DNA of 64,000 nucleotides from Amycolatopsis bartoniae (GTDB taxonomy: Bacteria > Actinomycetota > Actinomycetes > Mycobacteriales > Pseudonocardiaceae), in contig NZ_JACHWH010000001.1 of the NCBI RefSeq assembly GCF_014191255.1, positions 620,001 to 684,000 on the forward strand, read 5' to 3'. Positions 7,980-16,171 of this stretch are shown in pieces. Position 1 is the stretch's first letter, and each line of letters starts with the position of its first letter. Under the pieces are notes generated by a model. That model ran no database searches, had not been told where the DNA came from, and saw nothing but the letters and a program-made list of their open reading frames with translations. The position numbers were made by a program, and so were the translations under genes.

Positions 7980-8981
7980 TTGAACACGGCAACCGAGGTC
8001 CGGCTGGCGGCGCGCCCGCAGGGGTGGCCCACGCTGGACGAATTCTCCATTGTGGACACCGACGTACCGCGGCCGGGGCCGGGGCAGCTCCTCGTCCGCA
8101 ACCTTCTGATCAGCGTCGACCCGTACATGCGCGGCCGGATGAGCGCGGCGAAGTCGTACGTGGAGCCGTACGAGGTCGGCAAGGTCATGCAGGGTGGTGC
8201 ACTCGGCGAGGTCGTGGAGTCCACTGTGGACTCCGTTCGGCCGGGCGACGTCGTGCTGCACGGTCTGGGTTGGCGGACGCACGCCGTGGTCGACGCGAAG
8301 CAGGTGAGCAAGGTCGACCCGGACGCCGCGCCGCTCTCCGCGTACCTCGGCGTGCTCGGGATGACGGGGTTGACGGCGTACGCCGGACTGCTCGACGTCG
8401 CCCAGTTCAAGGAGGGCGACGCGGTCTTCGTGTCCGGCGCGGCGGGTGCGGTCGGTTCCGTCGTCGGGCAGCTGGCGAAGCTCAAGGGCGCCAAGCGGGT
8501 GATCGGCAGCGCCGGTTCCGACGAGAAGGTCCGGCACCTGACCGAGGACCTGGGCTTCGACACGGCCTTCAACTACAAGCAGGCGCCCGTGACGGAGCAG
8601 CTCATGAAGGCTGCGCCCGAGGGTGTCGACGTGTACTTCGACAACGTCGGCGGCGACCACCTCGAAGCAGCTGTCGAGGCGGCCAACGTGCACGCCCGCT
8701 TCGCGATCTGCGGGATGATCTCGACCTACAACGCGGCCGAGCCCCCGCCCGGGCCGCGGAACCTGTTCAAGATCGTCGGAAAGCGGCTGACCATCCGTGG
8801 TTTCCTCGTCGGCGACCACGCGCACCTGCGTGAGCGTTTCCTGGCCGAGGTGGCGCCGCTGGTGAAGGACGGCCGACTCAAGCACGAGGAGACGGTCGTC
8901 GACGGCATCCGCAACGCGCCGCAAGCTTTCCTGGACCTGTTGGCCGGAGCGAACACGGGCAAGATGCTGGTGCGCCTGTGA
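7980..8981 (+). CDS. NADP-dependent MDR oxidoreductase (CurA / prostaglandin-reductase type)
   Basis: A 333-residue zinc-independent medium-chain reductase. The N-terminal half has SVDPYMRGRM, characteristic of the leukotriene B4/CurA reductase group. The Rossmann half carries VFVSGAAGAVGSVVGQLAK (nucleotide loop) and VDVYFDNVGG. The expected reaction is NADPH reduction of alpha,beta-unsaturated carbonyls or quinones in the cytosol. TTG 7980 is chosen because GGGAG sits 5 bases upstream; GTG 7974 is also possible. It is convergent with the PI-PLC gene, 18 bases apart. Confidence 0.88.
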   Translation: MNTATEVRLAARPQGWPTLDEFSIVDTDVPRPGPGQLLVRNLLISVDPYMRGRMSAAKSYVEPYEVGKVMQGGALGEVVESTVDSVRPGDVVLHGLGWRTHAVVDAKQVSKVDPDAAPLSAYLGVLGMTGLTAYAGLLDVAQFKEGDAVFVSGAAGAVGSVVGQLAKLKGAKRVIGSAGSDEKVRHLTEDLGFDTAFNYKQAPVTEQLMKAAPEGVDVYFDNVGGDHLEAAVEAANVHARFAICGMISTYNAAEPPPGPRNLFKIVGKRLTIRGFLVGDHAHLRERFLAEVAPLVKDGRLKHEETVVDGIRNAPQAFLDLLAGANTGKMLVRL

Positions 8982-8999
8982 TCGCTCCGGCCAGTCAGC

Positions 9000-10016
9000 T
9001 CAGCCGCGCGGCAGGACCAGCGGGAGCACCGTCGTCAGGGTCCGCCAGTCGGAGCTGACCACGCTCGCGTGCTTGCCCGCCAGCTGCGTGACGCGGTCGG
9101 TCGCCTGCTGCACCGTCGGGTTCGTGTCGTCGATCGCGGGCGACACGTTCTGCGCGTCGGTCATGATGAGGAAGTAGTGGTTGGTGTCGTACCACGACGT
9201 ATCGATACCGCCGTCGACGTAGGCGCTCGCGTCGCCGTCGAAGAACACGAACCACGGCCGGATCGACGTGTCCGAGTACTGGGTGCGCGGGTCGCCGGAC
9301 TTGGCGCCCAGGACGCTGGCGAACGCGGTCGCGTTGCCGAGGGTGCCCGCCGCCTTGAGGTTCTTCAGGTAGGTGGCGTACTCGACGTCGGTGTGCAGGG
9401 TGTCCGTCGGGTTGGACTGCTCGACCGTGCCGGGGATGACCTCCAGGATCATCTTCCCCTTCAACGCGTTCCTGGTGGGCCAGGCGTTCGCGCGAGCCGC
9501 ATCGTCCAAAGTGGAGTACGAACCGATCAGGTCGGCGGGCTTGAACAGCGCGCTGCCCGCGTTGGCCTTGACGTACGCGTCGAACTCGTCGGGCCCCATC
9601 CCGTCGCGGTCGTCGAACCCGAGCTTCAGTTCGACCTTGACGACGACCGGGCCGGCGTCGGGGTGCGCCGCCAGCCAGGTGCGGATGTCCGCGAGGCACG
9701 TGCCGAACGACTGGTTCTGGCTGCCGCCGTACAGGTTCGACGGCGCGACGCAGTTGTTGTCGTTCCCGATCGGGTTCGAGTGGCTGACCTGCCAGGTCTT
9801 GGTGAGAATGTTGTCCCACACGTCCAGCTCGATCAGCGAGCTGCCCGAGTCGAGCCCCTGTGCCAGGTAGTTGTAGGCGGCCTTGTCGTACGTGTTGTGC
9901 ACCCCCACTGTCGTCGCCTGCGACAGCTTGAGCGTGCCGGTGTCGGCGGCGCTCGCCTGCGGGGCGGCGATCACCGTCGCGGCCAGCAGGACTCCCAGTG
10001 CTCGGACGAACCTCAT
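9000..10016 (-). CDS. Secreted phosphatidylinositol-specific phospholipase C X-domain protein
   Basis: A 338-residue exported protein. The signal peptide is MRFVRALGVLLAATVIAAPQ with an ASA-A cleavage site near residue 24. The PI-PLC X-type TIM-barrel core shows the first catalytic His in VGVHNTYDKAAY and the second in QVSHSNP. Metal-type residues follow in KVELKLGFDD. Several cysteines suggest disulfides outside the cell. It could cleave host or environmental phosphoinositides. ATG 10016 is the start that yields the signal peptide; a longer upstream frame is non-coding. Confidence 0.8.
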   Translation of the reverse strand: MRFVRALGVLLAATVIAAPQASAADTGTLKLSQATTVGVHNTYDKAAYNYLAQGLDSGSSLIELDVWDNILTKTWQVSHSNPIGNDNNCVAPSNLYGGSQNQSFGTCLADIRTWLAAHPDAGPVVVKVELKLGFDDRDGMGPDEFDAYVKANAGSALFKPADLIGSYSTLDDAARANAWPTRNALKGKMILEVIPGTVEQSNPTDTLHTDVEYATYLKNLKAAGTLGNATAFASVLGAKSGDPRTQYSDTSIRPWFVFFDGDASAYVDGGIDTSWYDTNHYFLIMTDAQNVSPAIDDTNPTVQQATDRVTQLAGKHASVVSSDWRTLTTVLPLVLPRG

Positions 10017-10168
10017 CAGGTCTCCTTCCCGTCGGGAAAACCCTGGCCGACCAGCGTTACCAGAAAATGATTCACATCTGACGGGAAGGTACTGCGCCGG
10101 GGAACGTACGCGGCAGAGCCGTTCGTAGGGGGACGCTTCGGCGCCCGGTCGAGCCAAGACTGGTCGGC

Positions 10169-10921
10169 ATGACGACGACGATCCCGCAGACGCGGGTCCG
10201 GCCCGTGGAGCGCATCGCCTACGGCGTGGCTGCCGTGCTGTTCCTCAGTGGTCTGGTCCACCTTGCGGTGCTGCTCGTGTCCGGTACGACGTGGGAAGGG
10301 CCGGTGTCCTACCGGAAGGCCACGACGTTCGGGCTGTCGTTCGGGCTCACGCTGGCCACCCTCGCGTGGGCGACGTCCTTCCTGCGCATGCCCTCGCGGG
10401 CCCGGGCGGTCCTGCTGGGTGCGTTCACCGCGGTGAGCGTCGTCGAGGTCGCGCTCGTGACGCTGCAGGTGTGGCGCGGTGTGCCGTCGCACTTCAACTT
10501 CGAGACCGGGTTCGACACGCTCGTCTCGATGACGCTCGCCCTCGGTGGGGCGGTGATCATCGTGACGGTGCTCGGCTTTACGGTCGCCGCGCTGCGTACG
10601 ACGAGCGGGCTGGCGCCGAGCATGCTGCTGGCGCTGCGGTGCGGTCTGGTCGTGCTGGTCGGCGCGCTGGTCGTGGGCGCGCTCATGATCGCCGACGGCG
10701 TCACCCTCTCCCGCGGCGGCGATCCGCAGCTGGCGTACACCACCGCGGGCGCGCTGAAACCCGTGCACGCCGTGGCGATGCACGGGATCCTCGTCCTCCC
10801 GGCGCTCGCGTGGCTGCTCCGCTTCACGCCGTGGCCCGAGCGGCGGCGCACCCGAGTCGTCCAGGCGGCGGCGGTGGCGTACGCGCTCGCCGTCGCGGGG
10901 ACCTGGGTGCTGTTCGGTTGA
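10169..10921 (+). CDS. Multi-pass membrane protein of unknown function
   Basis: A 250-residue protein with about seven hydrophobic segments, near residues 20-38, 50-68, 77-95, 115-138, 150-172, 196-215 and 225-249. No catalytic motif is recognised. A conserved-looking ETGFDTLVSM loop precedes the fourth helix and a histidine-bearing HAVAMHGILVLPALAW helix comes late, which could hint at haem or lipid contact, but this is speculation. It is divergent from the PI-PLC gene with about 150 bases between, and is followed by a hairpin. Confidence 0.7.
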   Translation: MTTTIPQTRVRPVERIAYGVAAVLFLSGLVHLAVLLVSGTTWEGPVSYRKATTFGLSFGLTLATLAWATSFLRMPSRARAVLLGAFTAVSVVEVALVTLQVWRGVPSHFNFETGFDTLVSMTLALGGAVIIVTVLGFTVAALRTTSGLAPSMLLALRCGLVVLVGALVVGALMIADGVTLSRGGDPQLAYTTAGALKPVHAVAMHGILVLPALAWLLRFTPWPERRRTRVVQAAAVAYALAVAGTWVLFG

Positions 10922-10931
10922 ACATGTTTTG

Positions 10932-10948
10932 AAGCGGCGGAGCCGCTT
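10932..10948 (+). terminator. Hairpin after the membrane-protein gene
   Basis: A perfect 7-bp stem, AAGCGGC/GCCGCTT, with a GGA loop starts 11 bases after the stop codon. It is preceded by TTTT rather than followed by it. It is likely to end the 10169-10921 transcript. Confidence 0.5.
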
Positions 10949-11111
10949 GTGTGCGCCGTCAGCTCGCACCGCCGCGGGTTCTGAGGTGGGTCCTGGCGAG
11001 GACAGCTCCGAAGTGGTGACCTGGCGGCCATGATGAGGAGATCCCGGAGCCAGGGGCCGCCTCAGGTTCCGCTACCGGCACCGCTACGCAAACCACCTCT
11101 GGAGAATTGGG

Positions 11112-11972
11112 CTAGAACACCACCGTGCGGTTGCCGTGTACCAGGACGCGGTCCTCCAGGTGCCAGCGCAGCCCTCGGGCCAGCGTCACCTTCTCGATGT
11201 CCCTGCCCTTGCGCACCAGGTCCGGCACCGCGTCGCCGTGGTCGACTCGGATCACGTCCTGCTCGATGATCGGGCCCGCGTCCAGGTCGGCGGTCACGTA
11301 GTGGCACGTCGCGCCGATCAGCTTCACCCCGCGCCGGTGGGCCTGGTGGTACGGGCGGGCGCCCACGAACGACGGCAGGAAGCTGTGGTGGATGTTGATC
11401 GCCCGCCCCGCCCACGCCTCGCACAGCTCCGGCGGCAGGATCTGCATGAACCGCGCCAGCACGATCGCGTGCGGGTCGTGCTCCTCGACCAGCTTCCGCA
11501 CCTCCGCGAACGCCGACGCCTTGTCGCCGGTCGGGAACGGCACGTGGTGGAACGGGATCCCGTGCGCCCGCGTGATCCCCGCCAGCGTCTCGTGGTTCCC
11601 GATCACCGCGGACACCTCGACGTCCAGCTCACCCGACGCGACCCGGCCCAGCAGGTCGTACAGGCAGTGCCCGTCCTTCGACACCAGGATCACCACGCGC
11701 CGCCGGACGTCGGTGTCTTCCACGCGCCAGTTGGACTCCGCCGACAGCGACGCCGCGACCTCCGCGAAGCGCGCCCGCAGCTCGTCGACCCCGAACGGCA
11801 GCGAGTCCGCCCGCACCTCCTGCCGCGTGAAGAACCAGCCCGTGTCCGGATCCGTGTGATACGCCGCCCCCACGATCCACCCACCCGCGTCCGCGAGGAA
11901 GGAGGAGATGCGGGCCACGATCCCCGTGCGGTCGGGGCAGCCGAAAGTGATCACATAACGTCGTTCGGACAC
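11112..11972 (-). CDS. purU: Formyltetrahydrofolate deformylase
   Basis: A 286-residue enzyme that hydrolyses 10-formyl-THF to formate and THF, feeding formate to purine synthesis and balancing one-carbon pools. The N-terminal ACT-like domain (about 1-80) begins with YVITFGCPDRTGIVARISSF. The C-terminal formyltransferase-like domain carries INIHHSFLPSFVGARPYHQA, with the HHSFLPSF signature, and GATCHYVTADLDAGPII. The GTG start at 11972 gives the ordinary family length. It is last in a minus-strand gene run beginning at olsB, 23 bases after the mycothiol-dependent enzyme gene. Confidence 0.93.
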   Translation of the reverse strand: MSERRYVITFGCPDRTGIVARISSFLADAGGWIVGAAYHTDPDTGWFFTRQEVRADSLPFGVDELRARFAEVAASLSAESNWRVEDTDVRRRVVILVSKDGHCLYDLLGRVASGELDVEVSAVIGNHETLAGITRAHGIPFHHVPFPTGDKASAFAEVRKLVEEHDPHAIVLARFMQILPPELCEAWAGRAINIHHSFLPSFVGARPYHQAHRRGVKLIGATCHYVTADLDAGPIIEQDVIRVDHGDAVPDLVRKGRDIEKVTLARGLRWHLEDRVLVHGNRTVVF

Positions 11973-11995
11973 CCCGCCATCATCCCCCGCGCAGC

Positions 11996-12712
11996 TCAGG
12001 GCGCCGCCAGGGGCTCCAACAGCTCGGTACTCCCGGTGATGACGGCCGCGTTCGGCCGGCCCCACACCTGCCGGTAGATCGCGTCCGCCGGGCCCGCGAC
12101 CGTGACGTCACCGGCGGCCCGATCGAAGCTGATCTCCGGGGGCATTCCCGACGACAAGCGCACCGACCAGTCGCGATCCACATCCGTCGCGTGCAGCGCG
12201 ACGATCCCCGAGAAGGCAGAAGAACTCCAGTCCCGCTGCGCGGGCACCATTCCCACGATCAGCTCGTCGATGCCGTCGACGGCGAGCTCCGGATCGAACA
12301 CCACCGGCGGCTCGTCCACCAGCGCGTGCTCCGCGTCCAGCCGGTGGATGGCCGCCTCGTGCGCCTGCCGCCGCGCCCACGAGCCCGCCACCTGCGGATA
12401 CGCCTTGAACGGCAGCCACGCGGGCGCCTTCGGATCGGCCAGGCCCGCGAGCATCCTCGACAGCTGCTCGTCCCACCACGGCAGCAGCTCGGCCCAGTCG
12501 GCAGGCGGCCGCTCCGGCGTCACGTCCTGCCCGCTCGGATCCGCCAGCGCCGCGTTGACCCACGAGTGCACGCGACCGATGTGCGAGACCAGCCTGCTAA
12601 CGGTCCACTTCGGACAGGTGGGCACGACGGCGTCCGGCCCGGCCCGCACCGCCGCCGAGCGCAGGGCTTCGCTCTGGTTCCGGATCGTCGTCAGGTAGTC
12701 GTCGTGCCGCAC
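11996..12712 (-). CDS. Mycothiol-dependent maleylpyruvate isomerase (MDMPI) family enzyme
   Basis: A 238-residue DinB-fold protein. The N-terminal domain has the WTVSRLVSHIGRVHSW helix with a metal-ligand His and AHEAAIHRLDAEHAL with further His, together the usual three-His metal site of MDMPI proteins. The C-terminal domain is SCP2-like (DVTVAGPADAIYRQVWG). Such enzymes use mycothiol as a cofactor, and mshA in this window shows the organism makes it. The actual reaction is unknown. The first 117 bases lie inside the dedA gene, an unusually long same-strand overlap, but the N-terminal helix there is required by the fold. Confidence 0.82.
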   Translation of the reverse strand: MRHDDYLTTIRNQSEALRSAAVRAGPDAVVPTCPKWTVSRLVSHIGRVHSWVNAALADPSGQDVTPERPPADWAELLPWWDEQLSRMLAGLADPKAPAWLPFKAYPQVAGSWARRQAHEAAIHRLDAEHALVDEPPVVFDPELAVDGIDELIVGMVPAQRDWSSSAFSGIVALHATDVDRDWSVRLSSGMPPEISFDRAAGDVTVAGPADAIYRQVWGRPNAAVITGSTELLEPLAAP

Positions 12713-13313
12713 ACCGCGAGCGTATCCGCCGGAGGACCTCCAGCACAGCCACCATGAGCAGGCCCAATGCGAACGACAGCAGCAGCCCCTTGCCCGGCTC
12801 GTCCGCGAAACTCGCCCCGCCGACACACCCGATCGCGACGCTGTAGACCGCCCAGATCCCGCTGCCGAGCAGGTCGAGGGACGCGAACCGGAGCCACGGC
12901 ACGCCCATGCTGCCGGTCGCCAGCCCGCTCGCCACGCGACCGCCGGGCAGGTAACGCGCGGCGACGATCAACAGCGCGTTGTGCCTGTCGACCTGCGTGC
13001 GCGCCCACTCGTAGCGCGCCGCGCCGCGCTCGCCCCGCTGCAGGCGGGCCAGCATCCGCGGCCCGGCGCGCCGGCCGATCCAGTGCGACAGGCAGTCCCC
13101 GGCCAGCGCACCACCGGCGGCCACCGCGGCCAGCAGCGCGAGCCGCGGCAGGTCCGGCCCCAGCAGCACCGCGACCGTCACCACCGTCGTCTCGCTCGGC
13201 ATGAACGGCAGGAGCGCGTCCAGCGCCGCGACGGCGAACACGATCAGCCACAGCCAAGGCGAGGACAGGGTGCCCCGCAGCAGCTCGCCGGCGCCGTTCA
13301 GCAGCTCAAACAT
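12597..13313 (-). CDS. DedA family membrane protein
   Basis: A 238-residue multi-pass membrane protein of the DedA/VTT group, proposed undecaprenyl-phosphate or phospholipid translocases and proton-coupled transporters. Typical features are the re-entrant region AALDALLPFMPSETTVV and ARYLPGGRVASGLATG with the conserved Arg and Gly. The last 40 residues are charged and probably cytoplasmic; their codons overlap the next gene. It starts inside the end of the acyltransferase gene (8-base overlap), so it is part of an olsB-olsA-dedA operon, which fits membrane-lipid handling. Confidence 0.85.
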   Translation of the reverse strand: MFELLNGAGELLRGTLSSPWLWLIVFAVAALDALLPFMPSETTVVTVAVLLGPDLPRLALLAAVAAGGALAGDCLSHWIGRRAGPRMLARLQRGERGAARYEWARTQVDRHNALLIVAARYLPGGRVASGLATGSMGVPWLRFASLDLLGSGIWAVYSVAIGCVGGASFADEPGKGLLLSFALGLLMVAVLEVLRRIRSRCAARRLPDDDPEPERSPALGGGAGRAGRRRAHLSEVDR

Positions 13314-13983
13314 GGGCGGCCCGCCGGACGGCCGCCTCGGCACGTGCGGCCAGCTCCCGCCGGTCGCCGTCCGGCTCGAACGCCGGGTGCGCCTCCACCC
13401 GCACCTGCACGTCGCTTGCCCGCACCACCCGCCGCAACGACGCCAGCAGCGTGTCCTCGCCGACGAAGGCGGCCACGGTGCTCGGCTCGGCGCCCTGCCG
13501 GTACTCGAAGGTCACCGGGCGGATGGGCGCGGCCGCGTCGATCGCCGCCTGGAAGGCCGCGCGGCGAAACGTCCCGCTCCCGCAGCGGCCGCACCACGTC
13601 GTTCCCTCGGGGAACACCACGACCGAATGCCCGGAGCGCAACGTGTCCGCGAGCCCGGCGACGACCTCGGGCAACCCCCGCAGCTCGTCGCGGTCGATGA
13701 ACCGGCTGCCGCACCGCCGCGCGAGCGAGCTGACCACCGGCCAGCGGCCGACCTCGCGCTTCGCCAGGAACGCCGTCGGCTCGACGGCCAGTGCGGCCAC
13801 GACGTCCAGCCACGAGACGTGGTTCGCGACGATCAGCGTGCCGCGGCCGGGTACGCCCAGCCGGTCGGTGTCGCTGGCCAAGTCGACCCCCAGGTCCGTC
13901 AGCAGTCGCCGGGCCCTCGAACGGAGGTCCCCGCCCCGCGTCAGCGCGGAAGCCACGTCCCGCCACCGCCGCACAGCTCGCAT
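13306..13983 (-). CDS. Lysophospholipid / 1-acyl-glycerol-3-phosphate acyltransferase (probable OlsA)
   Basis: A 225-residue PlsC-type acyltransferase with catalytic NHVSWLD (NHx4D) at about residues 54-60, the substrate motif FIDRDELRG and the FPEGTT block at about 125. It lies 68 bases downstream of a GNAT N-acyltransferase gene. In ornithine-lipid synthesis OlsB makes lyso-ornithine lipid and OlsA esterifies a second fatty acid, so this pairing suggests the olsBA pathway. An ordinary phosphatidic-acid role is the alternative. Cytoplasmic face of the membrane. Confidence 0.82.
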   Translation of the reverse strand: MRAVRRWRDVASALTRGGDLRSRARRLLTDLGVDLASDTDRLGVPGRGTLIVANHVSWLDVVAALAVEPTAFLAKREVGRWPVVSSLARRCGSRFIDRDELRGLPEVVAGLADTLRSGHSVVVFPEGTTWCGRCGSGTFRRAAFQAAIDAAAPIRPVTFEYRQGAEPSTVAAFVGEDTLLASLRRVVRASDVQVRVEAHPAFEPDGDRRELAARAEAAVRRAAHV

Positions 13984-14051
13984 TGTGGTCACCTCAGGTC
14001 GCGACGAGATGACGCAGCGCGGTGTACAGGGTGAACAGACGGCCCACGCGT

Positions 14052-14759
14052 TCACCTGACGTCTCCGAAGAAGTAACGCCGGTACCGGTCGCCGACCTGG
14101 TCGAACGACAGCAGCGTGAAGAAGTCGGCGACCGCGAACTCCGGGTCGTGCGCGGGCGGCCCGCACACCCACGCGCCCAGGCGGAGGTAACCGCGCAGGA
14201 GCGGGGGCACGTGGGCGTAGCTGGGGCGTTCGGCGTTGCGGGGCAACGGAACCCACGGCCTTCGCGGGTCGACGCGCAGCTCCGCCGGGGCGAGGTGCCG
14301 CGCCCGCGTGAGCTCCCACGTGTTCGCGGCCGCGGTGCCCCCGTCGGCCAGCGACACCGAGGCGCAGCCGGCGAGGTGCCGGTATCCCGCCGCGGAGACG
14401 TAGCGGCCCATGGTCGTCCACATCAGGTTGATCACCGCACCCGTGCGGTGTGCCGGATGTACGCACGACCGGCCGATCTCGACCAGTTCGGGGCGCAGCG
14501 GCGCCAGCGCGTCGAGGTGGAATTCCCCTTGGGAATAAAGGCGTTCGCTGCGTCCGGGCAGCAGGAGCCGGTAGGTGCCGACCACCTCGCCGTCGTGCAG
14601 CACGGCCAGGTGCTCGCAGATCTCGTCGAACTCGTCGCGGTCCGCGGTCGCGCCGAACTCGGTGGAGAACACCTGCTGCCGCAGGTCCTGGCAGGCGGCC
14701 ACGAGCGCCGGATCCGTGGTCACGAGCGCTTCGTACCGGGTGTCGATGAGCGTCGTCAT
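14052..14759 (-). CDS. GNAT acyltransferase, probable L-ornithine N-alpha-acyltransferase (OlsB-like)
   Basis: A 235-residue protein of the Acetyltransf_5/OlsB group. Visible features are CQDLRQQVFSTEFG near the N-terminus, the VGTYRLLLP strand, ELVEIGRSCVHPAHR (the acyl-donor loop with conserved Arg-Ser-Cys) and late LRLGAWVCGPPAHDPEF, common to OlsB proteins. It would transfer a 3-hydroxyacyl chain from acyl carrier protein to ornithine. It is first in a minus-strand run with the OlsA-like acyltransferase and dedA. Some members of this family acylate other amines, so the substrate is inferred from context. Confidence 0.75.
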   Translation of the reverse strand: MTTLIDTRYEALVTTDPALVAACQDLRQQVFSTEFGATADRDEFDEICEHLAVLHDGEVVGTYRLLLPGRSERLYSQGEFHLDALAPLRPELVEIGRSCVHPAHRTGAVINLMWTTMGRYVSAAGYRHLAGCASVSLADGGTAAANTWELTRARHLAPAELRVDPRRPWVPLPRNAERPSYAHVPPLLRGYLRLGAWVCGPPAHDPEFAVADFFTLLSFDQVGDRYRRYFFGDVR

Positions 14760-14874
14760 GCGCAGATCGTGGCGCCGCCCGACGACCGCCTACCAGGGGT
14801 TTCGGGCTATATCGGGGGAATCTCCGGGTTCGCCCGTACCGGTTGCCCTGCGGGAAGGGTGGGGTTGTCCCCCT

Positions 14875-15666
14875 TCACAGCGGCGCGACGGTGTGCCACG
14901 GGACGGTCAGCTCGCCCAGCCGCCAGCGTTTCGGCCCGTCGAGCACCGGCCAGCCACGGGTCACGAGCATACGCACGGTTTCGAGCCAGCGGAAGCGCGC
15001 GCCGAACGCCTGGTGCGGTGCGGCCGCCGCCCAGCAACTGTCCAAAAGCGACAGCAACTCGTGTACCGGTTCGCCGGGAACGTTGCGGTGGATCAACGCC
15101 TTCGGCAGTCGTTCGGCCACTGTGGACGGACGGTCGAGCGTGCCGAGCTTGACCGACAGCGTGAGGCTCAGCGGGCCGTCCTCGGACAGCGTCACCCACG
15201 AGCACAGCCTGCCGATCTCGTCGCACGTGCCCTCGACGAGCAGCCCGCCGGGCGCCAGCCGGCTCTGGATCACCTTCCACGCGCCGGGCACCTCGTCCTC
15301 GGCGTACTGACGCAGGACGTTGAACGCCCGCACGACCACCGGTGCGGTGCCGGCCAGCTCGAACCCGCCCTGCCGGAAGTCCAGCCACGGCGGTTCGGCG
15401 GACGGCAGGGCGGCGGCGACGCGCTCGGGATCGAGTTCGAGGCCCAGCACCCGCACGCGCGGATGAACGGCCCGCAGCCGGTGCGCCAGCTCGACCGTCG
15501 TGACGCCGTACGCCCCGTACCCGAGGTCGACCACCAGCGGGTTCGCCGCGTGGCGCAGCAGGGCGGACACGCGTGGCGAAGCGGTGAGCCAGCGGTCGAC
15601 CCGGCGCAGCCGGTTGGGGTTGGTGGTGCCTCGGGTGGGGTTGCCTAGGAGTTTGCCTGGAGCCAC
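14875..15666 (-). CDS. Class I SAM-dependent methyltransferase-like protein
   Basis: A 263-residue protein. Motif I is VVDLGYGAYGVTTVELA (about 45-62), the acidic end of strand 2 is VLGLELDPERV, and a motif resembling APGGLLVEGTCDE lies near residue 140. The substrate is not evident. Its GTG start at 15666 lies 22 bases inside the DUF2505 gene, so the two are co-transcribed. The C-terminal part (about 180-263) is an extra helical region not typical of small-molecule methyltransferases. Confidence 0.72.
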   Translation of the reverse strand: MAPGKLLGNPTRGTTNPNRLRRVDRWLTASPRVSALLRHAANPLVVDLGYGAYGVTTVELAHRLRAVHPRVRVLGLELDPERVAAALPSAEPPWLDFRQGGFELAGTAPVVVRAFNVLRQYAEDEVPGAWKVIQSRLAPGGLLVEGTCDEIGRLCSWVTLSEDGPLSLTLSVKLGTLDRPSTVAERLPKALIHRNVPGEPVHELLSLLDSCWAAAAPHQAFGARFRWLETVRMLVTRGWPVLDGPKRWRLGELTVPWHTVAPL

Positions 15667-16145
15667 TGCGCCGAGAGCTCGACTTCACGCTTCAGCAGCT
15701 TGGTGATCTGATCCGCGACGAAGCCCTCCAGCTTGCCCCCGACCAGCGGGATGCGGATCTTCACCTCCCCGATCGCGTGCAGCAGGGTCCGGCCGCCCTC
15801 GGCGCTGAGCACGGTGCGGACGTTGATCTCGCCGGGCACGCCGCTCACCGTGCCCCTGGCCGTCCCGGTGTAACCGCCACCCGACCGGGTCCAGTTCTCC
15901 TGCCGGTCCACGGTCAGGTCCCCGCTGTGCAGGTTCCGCACGATCGAGGGCAGCTTGTCCGCGCCCACGCCCTGCCGCAGCGTGAAGCGCACGCCATCGG
16001 CCGTGGCGGTGTGGTCGAGCAGGGCCGCGTTCTGCCCGCCGACCTCGGCCAGCCGGGCCCGCAGCGCGGGCTCGCTGGTCTGCGCGGCGAACACCTCGTC
16101 GACGCCTTGCGAGAACTCGGCGCGGTGCTCGATACGGGATGCCAT
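15645..16145 (-). CDS. DUF2505 domain-containing protein
   Basis: A 166-residue single-domain protein of the actinobacterial DUF2505 family, a START-like fold: FSQGVDEVFAAQTSEPALRARLAE opens the domain and EGFVADQITKLLKREVEL closes it with the long helix. Function is unknown, probably binding of a hydrophobic ligand. It lies next to murB in opposite orientation with only 26 bases between the start codons, so the two promoters must overlap or one transcript be leaderless. The mycobacterial relative also neighbours murB. Confidence 0.8.
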   Translation of the reverse strand: MASRIEHRAEFSQGVDEVFAAQTSEPALRARLAEVGGQNAALLDHTATADGVRFTLRQGVGADKLPSIVRNLHSGDLTVDRQENWTRSGGGYTGTARGTVSGVPGEINVRTVLSAEGGRTLLHAIGEVKIRIPLVGGKLEGFVADQITKLLKREVELSAQWLQANS

Positions 16146-16171
16146 GACCCGAGACAGTACCGTTTGGTCCC

